Of a stretch of 64,000 nucleotides of DNA, positions 15,681-29,932 are shown piece after piece. How positions within the stretch are numbered: position 1 is the first letter of the stretch; every line of letters starts with the position of its first letter. The notes under the pieces are model-generated. The model was not told where the DNA came from. It saw nothing but the letters and a program-made list of their open reading frames with translations, and made no database searches. The stretch lies in contig NW_023998416.1 in the NCBI RefSeq assembly GCF_014805625.2, positions 14,665,174-14,729,173 of the forward strand. The letters run 5' to 3'. Made by a program: the position numbers and the translations under genes. Origin of the DNA: Glossina fuscipes. Lineage: Eukaryota > Arthropoda > Insecta > Diptera > Glossinidae.

Positions 15681-17334
15681 GAATTGAATTTGCTTTATCG
15701 AAACGACGTCGATAAACCAGAACAGTTAATGTAATAAAAGGTTTCCTTGAGTATCTATTTGCGATAGTAGGCTTGGGTATTAGTAAGACGGATTAGGAAG
15801 GTCTTTAGTAAGGAAAAGAAAATGGATTTTTTTTTTTTTTTTGTTATATTAGATGTTATTTCTCAAGATACTCTTCCCCCCCTCTACTATGGCGCACCGT
15901 GTCCAACGCACGGTGCTTACACCTTTCAAAGAAAATTATTTACGACCAGTTTAATCTGGTCATTTTTCTTATCCCTGATTCCCCCATTCCAAGCAAAACG
16001 CTTATTAGCGTCATCGCTTAAGATTTCAGATACTTTACTACGGTCACGAGCGTAAGTGCTTCTTATTGTAATAGAAACAAGTTTGTTACGCAATGCTTAA
16101 CGAATAAAGTAAATGGTGCGTTACTGTGACGAGGATTTCTTTCCTTTTCAATTGCGGCTATTTTTCGTTGATTTTGTTATCGAATGTATTCAATAAGGTT
16201 GCCCGTTATCGTTCTAACCGTTTCAAGCTAGTCACCAAAGACTTTTGCGTATACATTCGAAAAAACATAGACTATTAATTTTAACATTGATGCTAGCGTT
16301 GTCATATGCTTTGATTAAAATTTACGCTTTCGTTTCTTCCCGTGAAACATAACCTCAATTGAGGTTAATTTCTGTGACTATCGTATATCATGAAATTTAA
16401 CATGTGATCGTTTTAAGCTTTCAAGTTTTATCTAAAGCTAATAGAATTTTTTGTTTGTATATGTTCCCAGCCCAGTGTCAAAGAGGGTCTACAAATTTAA
16501 AACAGCAAACAACACTTTCACGACGGCATGCTAGTGCCATAGTTCGTCACCAATGCAAACTTGCCATGTATTATTACAATAGGCGACTGCCGCCTGTGGA
16601 CGACGTCAGAAGCTGTGACGCATCATGAATATGTCCATATAAAGTATGTATATGCAGAATGACTTAGTGTTACATGGCTGATTAACAAAGGTCCTAAATC
16701 ATGAAATTTTGAAAATGGGGAAATGGAATAATCCACGAGTTAAATAGTGTAACAGTAATGATGTCCTTATCAATGCATATAAAATAAAATGAAGAATACT
16801 AAGGTGACAATCTGAGACCACTATGGTTTATATTGAATGTGAAGTTATTGTTAAATTCAACAAAATTGATTGAAAATAATTGTATGTAAGGTATGTTGTG
16901 TTATATGTAAATGAACAAAGGAGTTCTAGAAGGATCTAGTCTAATCAATGTCATATCCTGCAAGTACATGATGGAAAATTGCAAGAATAATAGAAAGAGA
17001 TGTAGAAGATGAAGCACACAAATTTCTTAGCACAGAGTAGACAAAACATAAAAATCGCACAGTTGTTAAAGAAATTATAAGAAAAAGAGTACAATAAAAA
17101 AACTCAGAAACGTGAGCAGCACACTGTTAAATGTAAACGCACAGTAAGCCAACATTAAACAATCCCTTTGGAATCGTTAATTGAACACAAAGTGATATTG
17201 AACATCCGGAAAGCGATATTGGGACGCTTATGGTAAAACCACGGAAACAAAGAACTTTACTAAGGAAAATATTATATAATATATAAATGATTTACTGGCT
17301 TTTTCTTAGTTAATATAACCAGTCCCACTGGGGA

Positions 17335-17530
17335 TGTTTCGTGTGCGTGTAATATGATCGATGGTCAGAAGAAAGTGAAGAAAAAACAGGGAGTGGGGAT
17401 GTAGCCAAACGGTAAGGATTACGCCTTTACCAACTCAGCACTCACTATAGCTGCGAAGAATTACGATCTACCGCAGTGAGACTTAAAGCCGGGAACATCG
17501 ACTTGTGATTTACATCTCCCATTCACTCGA
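17335..17530 (+). repeat. Family B short dispersed element (copy 1)
   Basis: Begins with GATGGTCAGAAGAAAGTGAAG, then GTAGCCAAACGGTAAGG, which resembles a pol III A box, then ACTCAGCACTCACTATAGCTG. The same order recurs at 20585, 21390, 22660 and 34345, and on the minus strand at 40640. Length and internal promoter-like start suggest a tRNA-related SINE, but I see no convincing B box. Confidence 0.55.
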
Positions 17531-19059
17531 CTTATAAACACGTTGTGGCATCTAATCACATGAATGGGAAATAAATCAAGAGATTTCAAAGAGGCAAATC
17601 GTAAATACTCAAATGTGCCCATGTGGCCTAGATGGACCAAGAAACTTGGAACAAGAAAGTGGTTGGTAACCCATAATCACATACCTCGGTTTGGTGGTAG
17701 CTATACAAGAGCAAGGAAAAATTACCAAAAAATTGCAGTGAAGAGGTATATAGCGTTCAATGCAGACCTGGAGGTCAAGCAGCACAAACTATTCATTGCA
17801 TAATGCTATCAATCGACACTAACCTTGCGAATAGAGCATATAAACACAGATGCGATAAGTTTGCCGAAATAATTTATTTAGCTCGTGGAAATGAATGTAC
17901 TCTACCATAAGCATGCCCCTGCTCATGTCGTGGAAAACAATACATGTACCACCCACTGGTATGTAACCTTTTCAAAGGAAGGACCTGCACTTTCCTACAG
18001 ACCAGGCATATATAAGAATAGGCGGGAAAGATGGATGCGGATACGTTAGTAGCAAAATGCGTTGGAAGAGCAAGAAAATGCAGGCCACCAGCAGGATGCA
18101 TAAAGCACCAGCGCAAAGTGGAAAAAGTAATATAGCTGACTAAAGTTTTTAGTACATAGCTCATTGTTAAATTAATAAATAGGTAAGAAGTTAGAAAAAG
18201 AATGACATGAAGTGTTATGTATTTCTGGTTATGAAGTGGTTTTTTTTAAGTATTTAATCCAATAATTTTTTCTACTATAACCGTAAAGTCTAGAAACTTA
18301 GGCAAGTGCTTGGACGAATTAGGACAAATACATAAGGAAGTGCAATGGGCTGTAATACCGAACAGCAAATTCTTGTGTGATTACAAACAAACAAAACCTA
18401 ATGAGAAACACACACACACAAACGTACACAGAATGTTTAAATTATTTAATTTCCATATACTTATGTATGTGAATCTTTATCAAAAGTGCCAAAATAATAA
18501 CAATAACAATAACACAGGATCCTTGAAGTTTAGAAAATTAGTTTTTACTTGAACTTGTGCTTTATCAATGTGATATTCTAGTATAGTTTCTTATCGAGAA
18601 GAGTCTTATAAAGTTTTTCACTTTCTTTCTATATCTTTCTCTTGCCGTATCTCTCTTTAACACTCTCCCTTTCTGTTTCTGTTTCTATTTTCTTGTTTTC
18701 GATTTTTAAAGGCGTAATCGGAAGAATCCATGACAATTGAAAAAGTGACATAATATTGATATTCTTTTTATGGTTTTCTGGATTAGAATGCACTGTTGTT
18801 TCGGGATTCGGTAGATTGATGTTTAAATTTTTTGTGACTGCTTTAATTTTCTCTCTTCTAGCTGAGGAAGGAGTGATGCCATTTGCGGTTTGTAGTTTTT
18901 CCTAGTTTTAAAAATGTGGAACCGAAAAGAAAATGCTTCATATTGTTGTAATGCTAGATACAATCCAGAAAATTGTAGTAAATCAAGAGTAAAACTTGAC
19001 ATCAGTGATCTTTTACTGATTTGCTATTTTATACGGCATCGTATACCGCCTCTACCTGT

Positions 19060-19580
19060 GGAACGTGTTATATCACGTTTGTGCAGATATATGCAATGCC
19101 CAGAAGAACTTTAGAGATATCCATTTATTATTGTTATTATTATTATTATTACAAATTTAGCCAAAGAATAAATTCCAAGACTAAAAGTCTAAGGCTAAAG
19201 CACTATCGTGTAAGGCTTTCGGCTTTTATTTAGAACTCTACGGCACTTGAGGTTTGACCCCGCGACCATTGAGCTGCTAGTCGAGACTCTTGCCTATTCG
19301 GCCACTCAGGCGGATGCCCATATTTTATTGTACCGATCGATTGAGAAACATTTTCTTAATCGATGTGAGCGTGTCTGCCCGTCTGTCCATCCTATTTTCT
19401 TGTTGTCAAACTACAGGCCATAATTTTAGAAACATTTTGATGAAATTTGGTACATTGACGTGTTTTAGCCCCAGGATGAACGCTATTGAAAATGATTGGG
19501 ATTGGAACTCCTTTTCGGATTATTTTGAAATAATATGTTAACTAACTGTAGGGTTTATGGTGGACCACAGTTTTATTTTA
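19060..19580 (+). repeat. Family A copy split by a SINE insertion
   Basis: The left part, 19060-19119, carries AATGCCCAGAAGAACTTTAG; the right part, from 19316, resumes with CATATTTTATTGTACCGATC and continues through CTGTCCATCC, GATGAAATTTGGTACATTG, GAACGCTATTGAAAATG and GGATTGGAACTCC. In the copy at 44080 these blocks are contiguous, which shows that 19120-19318 is an insertion. Confidence 0.7.
19120..19318 (-). mobile_element. tRNA-derived SINE nested in family A repeat
   Basis: On the minus strand the element starts with a serine/leucine tRNA-like head, CCGCCTGAGTGGCCGAATAG. An A box TGGCCGAATAGG lies at 19293-19304 and a B box GGTCAAACCTC at 19249-19259. A non-tRNA body of about 110 bases follows, then an (AAT)n tail at about 19122-19151. 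CCATxTTT-like sequence flanks both ends and may be the target-site duplication. RNA polymerase III would transcribe an intact element; its movement would need a LINE supplied in trans. It is clearly not a working tRNA gene, since the body and tail replace the normal 3' end. Confidence 0.75.
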
Positions 19581-20258
19581 TTTACGAAATTATTTTTCTT
19601 ATTCTTCTGTTCGGTTCAAAATTATAAATAAAAAATATTTTTGGAAATTTTCTTAAGAAATTTAATCGGAAAATTTCTTTTGATTAATCAATTTGATTAA
19701 TAAAATTTTATTTTCCACAAAAATAGATTATATTTTTTTGTTATATTCAGCACGATAAGATAAACCCGAATGATTAGCTCTATTGGGTTTATTTTCAAAA
19801 TTTATCGGTTCTTTTATAATTTTAACCGTTTTATACTTTGGAAAAAAACAAAAAAACAAAAAAATTATAAAAATAAATAAAATATTATCAAGACAAGCAA
19901 ATAAGTTGTTATTATCACGGTTTGATTATATGGAAAAAATTACCGATTATTGATTATATGGTATGCAAGAAAATAAGTGTAACAAATGCATTTGTATTGA
20001 TATACATATAAGTGTCTTGGAGTGTAACATTAATCATTTGTTGTTAATTGAACGTTTATAATTTCTTTAATCACTTCCAGTTTGTTGTTTTTATTAAAGT
20101 TACATTTAATGATCGCAAATGCATTCAATGGTAATTAAAATTAAATTAAAAGTGTTTCAAAGACAAAATTAGGTATAATAAATTTAACAACGAGTTTTAA
20201 AAACTATTATCAACAATATTGACACGACAAATGCTCGCACACATAAACATACACGTAC

Positions 20259-20301
20259 GCACACACACACACACACAGACGTACACACAGACACACATAC
20301 A
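20259..20301. repeat. (CA)n-type microsatellite
   Basis: CA dinucleotides with GT and GA interruptions. Confidence 0.85.
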
Positions 20302-20584
20302 CTCCAGCGCGCGCATACAAAAATACATCGAGATAATCAACGAAAAGGAAGAAAGAAAGAATTGAAGTTTTTACGAAATTTTCTATTAAAATTAAAAAAA
20401 AAAAGGTATATTAAATTTGTCACTTCATTTGTTTAATTTGAAAATATTCATCGGAACCTTAACAATCAAATTAGCGGAAGTGATTTTTTTTTGGAGAGTT
20501 CAATGAATTGAAGTTGAAACTGTCTTAATTTTTCCCTTTTTTTTGTTTCATATAATCAGGGGATTTTTCCTATTCGCCCAACAC

Positions 20585-20770
20585 GGTGATGGTCAGAAGA
20601 AATGAAAAAGTGAAGAAAGAAGAAGGGAAGAGAAAGGCCGTAGCCTAATGGCTAAATGTTATGCCCCTGTCGACTGAGCACTCACGGTAGCTACGAGCAC
20701 AGGAAACTCTACAACTACTTGAAATTTGAATAGTATTCGTGGTCGTTCCTAGCGTTTTCAAATTCCACTC
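20585..20770 (+). repeat. Family B short dispersed element (copy 2)
   Basis: GATGGTCAGAAGAAATG, then GTAGCCTAATGGCTAA (A-box-like), TTATGCCCCTGTCGACTGAG and CACTCACGGTAGCTACGAGC. It matches copy 1 block for block. Confidence 0.6.
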
Positions 20771-21389
20771 CTTACAAATACAACAATAAACAAATACCGG
20801 AGCGAGAGAGGCCTGATTTCCATGACTAAATCAATTCGGAAATCTATAGTAATCAAAAGCATGCTTGCATGCATGCATTTTACTATGAAAAAGAGTTACG
20901 CATCCTCTAACTTTTGAATTTCGAGCATGAAAACTTACTAGTTGCTTAGTGTCTGGATCTTTTCGAAGGGTACTGGTAACCAGATTGTTTTTGCTCCTTT
21001 TCAATTTGTGTTACGGTATTTTCTCTACTTTCTATTATTTCATTGCGGAATGACGTGCAACTTACACAAATTCGCAAAGAGAAGTTTTCGCCCTATCGCG
21101 GAATTTTTTTACTTGTATGGTATATACTTCATATCGTTTCGGTACCAATTATCTGCAGAAAAGAAAGGTTTGAACTTGAAACAAGAATCTTTATGTTAAC
21201 AATCCAAAATAATATACACTTCTACTCAGAGAAACTGGGCGATCAGAAAAGAGATTATATTCGATTTCAACAAGTCAATAGAACGAGCCACACGAATATC
21301 GCAAACAACAGTTCATTGCGAAGCAAGTTTGTTGGCGGCGATCCTTGGCCCTCTTCTTCTTTTTTTTTTTAGACCATTCAAGGCATGCT

Positions 21390-21580
21390 GTCTGTATATG
21401 TGTAATATGGTGATGCTTAGCAAGAAGTAGGGACAGACTACGAGATATGAAGTAATTGCAGCCTAGTGGATGTGCGCCCAATCGACAAGTGTTATGTCTT
21501 CAATGACTGACCACTACATAACACAACTATGGCCACGATTTGAAGACGCACATAACAACATCATAATCGGTAGTTGTGCT
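21390..21580 (+). repeat. Family B short dispersed element (copy 3)
   Basis: TGTAATATGGTGATGCTTAG, then GCAGCCTAGTGGATGTG, AAGTGTTATGTCTTCAATGA and ACTATGGCCACG. More diverged than copies 1 and 2. Confidence 0.5.
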
Positions 21581-22659
21581 CTAGAGAAAATTCAAAGTCA
21601 TTTTTGAATGATTGAATGATTTTCTAACTTCGCTGTCATCCTATTGTCAAGCTCATCTTGCATGGCCCAGCTTGAGATAATTTTCGTATACAATAAGCAG
21701 TACGCGCCGCTAGCAGTCGCTTCGAAGCAACCATATCTACCAGTCTAAGTAATGCGTATTTATGCACATTTGCGTTAGGCAGACTCTCAAGTTAAACTTA
21801 ATTATTTTTCCTTTCATTAAAATTAAAAAAAAAAAAAAAACCATTATTTTAATTCTTTAGCTGACAATTTACCATCATTAATATCACAGCCATTTTACCG
21901 ATGATTAATGCGGTTAATGATTATACGATAATCAGTTCTTTGGCAGGTTGAAGCAGGCAATTAAAGAATTTTCCTTGAACCCTACTGAACCGCAATTTAG
22001 TTACGAAAATGAACAAAGACAAACAAAAACATCTTGGACGGCGCTGGCAAATTATTTAAAATTGAAATGAAAATATTATAAGAGATTCGCTTAATCACAC
22101 ACATACGCACATACCCATTGACACTTTATGGAAACCTAATATTTTTCTAATTAGAGAATTATTAATATTTTTATTGCATTAACGTGTTACCTTAGTAAAA
22201 AATATATTTTTCTTTACCCATATATATATATATATATATACGTGTGTGTACGTATGTAGCTATTTAGAACAAACAGGTCATATTGTGTTTCCATGCCTGC
22301 CACTCATAACAATATCGTAATTATTGCCTTTTTTTTTGCTGTAATTGCCTTTAATGTTTACGTATAAACGCTTTTTTCCTTAGTTTTGGTGTTGCTGTAG
22401 CTGTTATGTCTGTGTGTGTTTAAGATTTTATATTAATTAAATCGTAAGAGATTTTAAATGGTTTAATGTATATGTATATAAATTTATATATGTGTGTATT
22501 GCTAACACAATCTCAGAGTGGAATCTTAATTAAATGAACAACTCCCGGCTTTTACGATCACAATTTGAAATTACAGTGACTTAAAAAATTCTTTCAAATA
22601 TTTTGATTCAACAGAACTTTTATCCTTCGTTTCTTGTTTTCAAATGACCAATAACTCGG

Positions 22660-22960
22660 GAATGTTCCGTATTCCTGCTAGAGAGGAAACGAAGTGAACG
22701 AAGAGAAAGATGTAGAGACGTGAACGCAGCGTAGTGGGTCTGCGTGATCGATCGGTAAATGTTATGTCTTTACCGATTGGACGCTCAGTGCAGCTACGGC
22801 CAAAGTTTCTGATGATTACCTGTACACCTACTAGAACTATTAAATAGTATAGAAAGTGAATAGCTTTAGGAATTTATTAGGAGTTTACGTTGTGGCTTTC
22901 AGACATCAAATGATAGTTCGTACAGTAGTCATACGATTAAGACCAGATCGTGAAAAATGG
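22660..22960 (+). repeat. Family B short dispersed element (copy 4)
   Basis: GAGAAAGATGTAGAGACGTG, then GCGTAGTGGGTCTGCG, TAAATGTTATGTCTTTACCG, GGACGCTCAGTGCAGCTACG and GCCAAAGTTTCTGATGATTA. The right end is not fixed. Confidence 0.5.
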
Positions 22961-23433
22961 AAAAGATTTTTTTTCTTTTCAATATTTTCTAAATGACTAG
23001 AAAACTGGAACAATATCATAGTCAAACTGAAAGTGTTAAGATTTACTGCCAGTAAATAATCACTTACAGAGACTATAGATTGAAAAATTCTTGAAGTGCA
23101 ACTATAACAACTTTTAGTTGGCGATAGTTGATTTTATCATATCTACAATAGCCGGAAGATATAGAAGATTTATCTTTCTGGGATCTGGACACTTTTTTTA
23201 CATTTGTACCAGAAAACCAAAATGAACAGAATGACCATAACTGAATTTAAATTGATAATTGAAAATATATATATATGCAACGATAGTTGAAAAAATAATG
23301 GTCGACACTTTTCTAAAAGAAAAAAAGCTAATGTTGAGCAGGGGTAGTTAAGAGAGGCTTCACTGTGTATGTTAATAGGGGTCAGCTTGTAAATGTCTAG
23401 CTGGCCTCTAGTTTTGGTGTCATATTTTTTAAT

Positions 23434-23434
<1 letters not shown>

Positions 23435-23469
<35 letters not shown>
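23435..23469. repeat. (TA)n microsatellite
   Basis: About 17 TA units. Further TA tracts lie near 22219-22240, 38387-38406 and 47067-47083. Confidence 0.95.
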
Positions 23470-23472
<3 letters not shown>

Positions 23473-25454
23473 TATATGTATACACATATGTATACACATA
23501 TGCATACATACAGGTACTTATGCATATACACGAAACCTGACATTTAAAATAATTTAGTATTAAATTTAATTTTTAATTAAACAAAAACGAAATTAAATCA
23601 AACAAAAATATATACATACGTCTCATGAGAATTGAAATGAAATGAAAACAAGCAAGAAATTTTTTGTTTGGCCTTGGGGTGAAACTTGGTTAAGTACTAC
23701 CTTAGATAAATGTATGTAAATTATGATTAAGTAGATTGAAGCAAATTGTAGATTCAAATGATGTTATGGTTGACGCATGTCTTCGATTACTTAAAGTATA
23801 TGTACAACTACCTTTGGTCTGGTTATATTAACATTCAGATTAAAATTTGCTACAGATCGAACATTACAGCTAGGAGTCTTTGAAGGGTTCACTTTCACAG
23901 TTTTTGGCCAAACGCACTTGTATTTTCTTGCAGATAATACAGATTACATGCATAGGCAGGAAGTAAGAACACATGTACATAACTTTTTAGAACGCGTGGC
24001 TAAGAGGACTTAAAATCTTTCTTTTATGAAAAGTAGATATATTTGACTTGGTGTTTCTGACCAATACTTGCTTATTAGAAAGACGGGAAAAGTACAAGTG
24101 GTATAAATTTTTAACGCGTATGTCCGTAAGAGAATCCATATTAATTTTAGAAAATGCTGGCCACCAAAAGGCGGCAGCTGTCAAAATTTCAAGCTATTTC
24201 GATTGTTTCTTTACGAATTGTAATGATTTTAACGACACTATTTAACGATTCTCTCCAAATCAATCGAAGAAATCCGAATTGCGAGGATTAATAAAGCACT
24301 CCTTTTTGATAGGTGGAGAAATCCCGTTCAATCTCAACAATGAGTTGAAAATGATTTTGGAATTCTTCTTCTCTGATGATCAAAGGCAACGATTACATCA
24401 TAAACCACTAAAATCAACAATCAAAAAGCGAAGTGAGTACCGAGCTTGCTTGCAGTGAAACATACACACACACACTTGTTGCTGTTTACGATTAGCATTA
24501 AAAAGGATTTTCTCATAAGGTATGCGGCAATAGAGGCCTTTTGCAAAAAAAAAAAAAAAAAAAAAACAGAATGTAAAAGCATATATTAAATATACACATA
24601 CATATGTACATATATGTGTTTTTATTTAGTCGAGGCACTTATTACATTTTATTATTATAGCTTACCGCGGCGATGAAAATGTTAAGGCTAAGTTCTACTA
24701 CAAGCATGACATATGAAGTGTTGTCTTACAAACAAGTTCCGTCGGTCAGCCTATCGGCATCTATTAAGATAGTGCGCGTTTTTTCATCATAACAGTTTAA
24801 CTTATCACAATGTGTTAGTTCTTCTACTTCCGATATTCAATTTACACCGTTTCATAACGGTTGTATTGTCCTAATATAGTTCCCTCTGACTTGGTGTTTT
24901 TGTTCGAATAACAAAAGATCAATCTGGTCAAAGTGTTTTTATTCGTGGAATTTTTCAGATTACTATAGAAGAGGTACATCATAAGCTATTTATGATATCA
25001 GCGTATTTTGTTGCACTTATAAGAACTAAATAGACTGCTTATGGGAGAAGAGAAAGATAGTTGTGCAAAAATTTAACATTCACAGCCTTTGCGGCAATTT
25101 TTGATATGTAGAAAATTGCCAAATTCATCCGCAACATATCTTCTGCCTTAGTGTTAGACCGGCAGAATTCGTCTAAATAAGACAGATTTACTTGCGTTTT
25201 GTTTATGCATGACGCAGAATCTGTTAGGCTTGAAAACAAGTGAAATAATTACAGAACAAATGAATCAAATAATGCGTAAGCATAAAAAAGACAATTTCAG
25301 CTTTTGTATAGTCTCCGTGGCGAACTAATTTCACTATTAGAGACCTTGCCAGATGGAATCTATTTTTGACAGAGATGGTCAAATTCGTATAACAAAGACA
25401 ACAAGTAAAGATACTCTTGTAGGCTAAGACTTGTTGATAAATACCAAACACTTA

Positions 25455-25725
25455 TTTATATCACGACTTGGAAAATTGGTCGATCCGAACCATGGTCAAT
25501 AGCAATCGTTGTTGCGCGAAAACATGTTAATGTAACAAATTTCGTCAAAATATCTCAAAAATTATCGCCTGCAGTTTGAACGCAAGAAACCAAAACGGGC
25601 AGACGGACAGACACATTTATATCAGTGAAAAGTGATTCCGAGTCGAGCAGTATAATAGAAGAAGAATTTAGCTCAAGTCCTTTGCTCTTGCACCACAACT
25701 AGTATAGGATATAAAGACAGGGTGA
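25455..25725 (-). repeat. Family A dispersed repeat, minus orientation
   Basis: The plus strand shows the complement of the family blocks: GATCCGAACC, AAATTTCGTCAAAATATC, CGGGCAGACGGACAGACAC, AGCTCAAGTCC and CACCACAACTAG. Confidence 0.65.
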
Positions 25726-28700
25726 GTAGGTTGAAGCAGCGTCATGCTAACCAGAATGCTATAGCGGATAGGTTAGAACACCTTTCAAATTTCAAAAAAT
25801 TATTGCTTCATAGCGTGTATAGAAAAAATGGATTTGTGAACTAATATCACTAAACGAACAGTGATTAACGACGAGCGAAACGAAACGAAAGAAACCCATT
25901 CGTATTCGCGAGAAACCGTTCCCTTTGCGCCTTTTATCGGAAATGAAAATAGTAAATAATCATTAATTTAAAGCCTCAGTCACGCGACACGTCTGGTTTA
26001 AAAAAAATGTGCAAAAATCTGTTTTGCAATATTTCTGTTTAATACGGGAACACGTGTACACGGCTTCCCACGTTCAAAGGCACGCAACAGAGATCACATT
26101 ATACCCATAACCGTCCGCCTGTTTGCTGCCTGTTATTGAGACACTCACGATTGCGAAAAGTGCAACAGAAATACACTGAAATTTAAACTGGAAGACCAAC
26201 AACCGAAAAAATTCGTGGGATGAGTTTCAAGTGAATTATTTAACTTAAGGCAGGAACACAGTATATTGTAAAAGGAAAATTGTAGGCGTAATTTTTTTCT
26301 ATTTTGATTTCAAAGTTGAAGAGTACTCCGATGTTGCCATTTTTTAATGTTTTTCAGAAATAATTATTTTTTTTTCAATACTTAAATAAACGCCCAATAC
26401 TCTCGTCATATATTATTGTTGTGTTGAGAAAAAAATTGCCAACTAATCCCTTTTAGGTCGTTACAGTGGTCTTACGTGGTCTTAAATATAGTATATATAG
26501 TATTTCCTATGACAAAGCGTTGATATAACGTAAAAATTTTAAAAATTTTATGATGTAAACTTCAGATTACACTTGCCCGCACTAAGATTACGATACGGAA
26601 ATGAGCATAGGAGAGGAGAGTGTGACTTATTGTGTCAATAAAAGAAATTCATATCTTTGAATTACCTAAAATGCTGTTGCCATCGAAGAGTTGCCCGCTG
26701 ATGTTTCAAAATTAAATACATTATATACAATATAAAACAAAAATAATAGATAGTAGATAAGTCGCTACACATGCATCATATGTGTGTAGACAAACTGCAA
26801 AGTAAGTGAAAAAGCATAGAAAGTTTATATTGAATTTGAGTTTTTTCCGACGATTTGCTAAATATTTCATTAGAAAAACGAGGAACTGACTGACTTTTCT
26901 TTTATTAAATGTCTCTTACTATTGAAAATATAGTTGCGGATGGTTTTCTTTTTATATAATTCCGATGCAATTTCAATTGAAATCTATCACAAATCAATTT
27001 AATTTCAAGTCTTCTCAAGAAATACGCGAGTTTTTTTTTTACATTTTTTTTTTGCACATGTTTTAACTTTTTCATTAAAAAAAATTAGGAAAAAAAAAAA
27101 GAAAAAAAAATAAGAACAATTGTTTTCCCTTTTTATGGCCAAAGTTCGTTTTTCCTTTGTGTATTCTGTAATGCTGCAAAACACAATTAATGCAATCATT
27201 ACATATGTATTTCAATACGATTGGTTTTTTTTGAATCTTTAGTTGTTAACAAAATCATTATAAATATGGAATTTTAGATTATTCGGAACAATTGACAACT
27301 CATGTAGGCCTCTCTGCCTATCGTTTTCAGACAGATTTTCTGCATGGCCCTGTGTCCTTGTCTTCAGCTTGGCTGAGCGCATTAGGTAATATAGTAAAGC
27401 GATTTTTCAAATGTTATTAAATATTTAAGCATAAGTAAATTCAAATTTTTCAGTTCATTTTAACCTCAAGTAATACCTCTTTTTATAAATCATTCTTGCG
27501 TCGGTTAACAGAAATCATTTCAAATTAAAGCGTCGAGTTTTTTAGTTGCTTCTTACGAAAAACTTTATGTTTTTCATCATTCAGGTATCCCGGATACCGT
27601 TTGTTATCATTTGCACCTGGCTGAGGTGTGCACGATGAACGCTCATTATTATCGAATAAGCTAGATTTTCGATAGTACGTGTCGAATGTGCGAAGAGGAC
27701 CTCAGTCTTGCAAGTCTACAGCAACCTTCACGTTTCCTTGGGTAGTATGTTAAGCTTGGCCAACCAAGATATGTTTCTGAGAAGCCACTTGTTACGCGCT
27801 CCTACGTGCAGCCCACTTCACTTTCCAAACCAATTCAGATTGTGCTCTTTTTACGGACATCTCTCGCTAACTGTATGTAGTCCGTTATGTACTGAATAAT
27901 TTGTAAATAAAATTTGATTGGCTCTGGACACAACCTTCATGCCTCACGACTAAAAGTGAAATTCTATAAGGAGTTAATTAGGGATAACCGTATTCTTGAC
28001 GTTCATTAGATTTTGTTTAAAGCGAAAAGTGTTTAAGATCTTTTTTTTTAATTATGTCATTTGTCCGTTTATTTTAAAGTAATCTAATAGCACAACACAA
28101 TCTTCACTTGAAGTTATTATCCAAAATGTCCATTGTTGTTTTGCATCAGAAAAAATCAGATCGAAGGAGAAAGATTGAAGATTTAGTAACACCATCTTTG
28201 TTTGTTTTCTTATTTATTTATTATTGATAATTTTTAGTGTTCACCAAATCTATAATGAAAACTGTACTTTCATTATAGTCTGTATTGGGCGAATATTTCC
28301 GATATCCCGATTTTGTATGTGATATATGTAAGTGACTTCTTGTTAAGTGGATTCGTTAAAATGGTGCTGTGTAATATTTTTAAATGGTTTCGAGCAAAGG
28401 TAGATCACATTTTGGTTTCGTTATCCTTTTCTGTTTGTTTTTGACAACCGCGAAAAGTTGAGAGACATAAGTCCCAGAGATCCCATAAAGCTTATTTATT
28501 ATGCTTCGTCCGGTTGTAGCATTGGCTCGTTTATGATTGCAAAAGTTGGCATAAAGGAGCGGCATTAATTAAAAAGCATCTGAATCGCCCCCAGAAACGC
28601 TTAATAGAAAGAAAACTTGTATGCCCCTATAACACCACATATTGCATGAAAAACTGGCTACGAAATTTTCTTAGGCTATTTAAAGAACTCACGAAAAACT

Positions 28701-29932
28701 AACACGAACGACCACGAAACCTGCTTGTGAATTTACTATACTCTATTTTTGAACTGGATCTGTGCCTATTAATCAAAATATTACGCTTAAGACAATAACT
28801 TTCTTTTTCCATCACACAAACGATAGAACTAATTCGCATAAATCTGCACTCAGTTAACTCTTAACTAATTCCGCATTTGGGAATTAAAAAGATATTAAGT
28901 ATCCTCAACGGTTATACTCTGCGTACGACAATCAAGTGGAAAAAGGTCTTTGCTTACTTTAAACGTAAACGAACATCATTCACTACTTGGCTTATATGGA
29001 AGATATAAATACACCTAAGCGGACGTCATTTACTACTTAGCTCATATTGGAAGTTGCGCTGCACCGAAAATGAGATGAAAAGAAATGCTTGTTCTTTCCG
29101 TGCGTAAGCAATAGAATACTGAAAGGGCGATGAACTCATAAAGAAGGACCTAAGCTTTTACCATAATCGGTACGGAAAATACAATGCTTTCCAACGCAAG
29201 TAGATCTTTAGGACCCGTAGATATTAAGAAGGTTTAACGGTGTCACCGCTATGTCAACCACGGGTCGACATCATATTTCTTAAAGTGACTCTCATTTCAA
29301 GCTAGACTTCACATTATACTCGACATTATTTAAAATAATTTTTTTTTTTTTCTCTCGAACTCTAAATGACATCAATCTTTATGACCTTTTCGCAAAGTAA
29401 TTAAGGGAGTAATTAAAAAAAAGCGAATATTATGAGTGTAAAGAGTTAATCTTTTAAATTAGAAATAGAATCTTAAAGTTCGAGTCGACGACGAATCGAG
29501 CGTGTCATCGCTTCATCGTCTTAAAAATAACACTAATAATAAGGTGCGAGATTTGCCTCGATATAACGGAACTCTAAGGCCGTCATAGACAATGTTTTGA
29601 TGAATGTTCCTAAAAAGAAGTGAAATTTTGGTCTCTTAGCAACGAAAAGATTTAACATATTTTTCCTTGACGTAATCACAAAATAAAATGTGTGATGTAA
29701 TCAGAGCTTCATCTGGATTTTCATTCAACTTGTCATTCGTCCTTTGAAAAAGTAGATGCCTTGCATGTCATTCATGGATAGTTTTCTTCTATTATTGTAA
29801 TGTACACTGCCAGCTATTATAAAATATTTTGTTCAACAGAAACAAAAAATCACCAATTCTTATATAATTTGCAGCGAACATGCGCACACACATAATGAAT
29901 TAAGAGAAGATACCGGATTTATATTCATTTAC

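Noticed and set aside
19225..19318. A serine or leucine tRNA gene on the minus strand
   Set aside because: A and B boxes are present but the acceptor stem does not close and a body plus (AAT)n tail follow, so it is a SINE head.
20942..21372. Two overlapping plus-strand frames (85 and 109 codons)
   Set aside because: No motif, overlapping in different frames, and close to family B copies.
27590..27900. Patch richer in G/C with open frames on both strands
   Set aside because: No protein family recognised and no splice sites that fit Hnf4; left as unexplained intron sequence.
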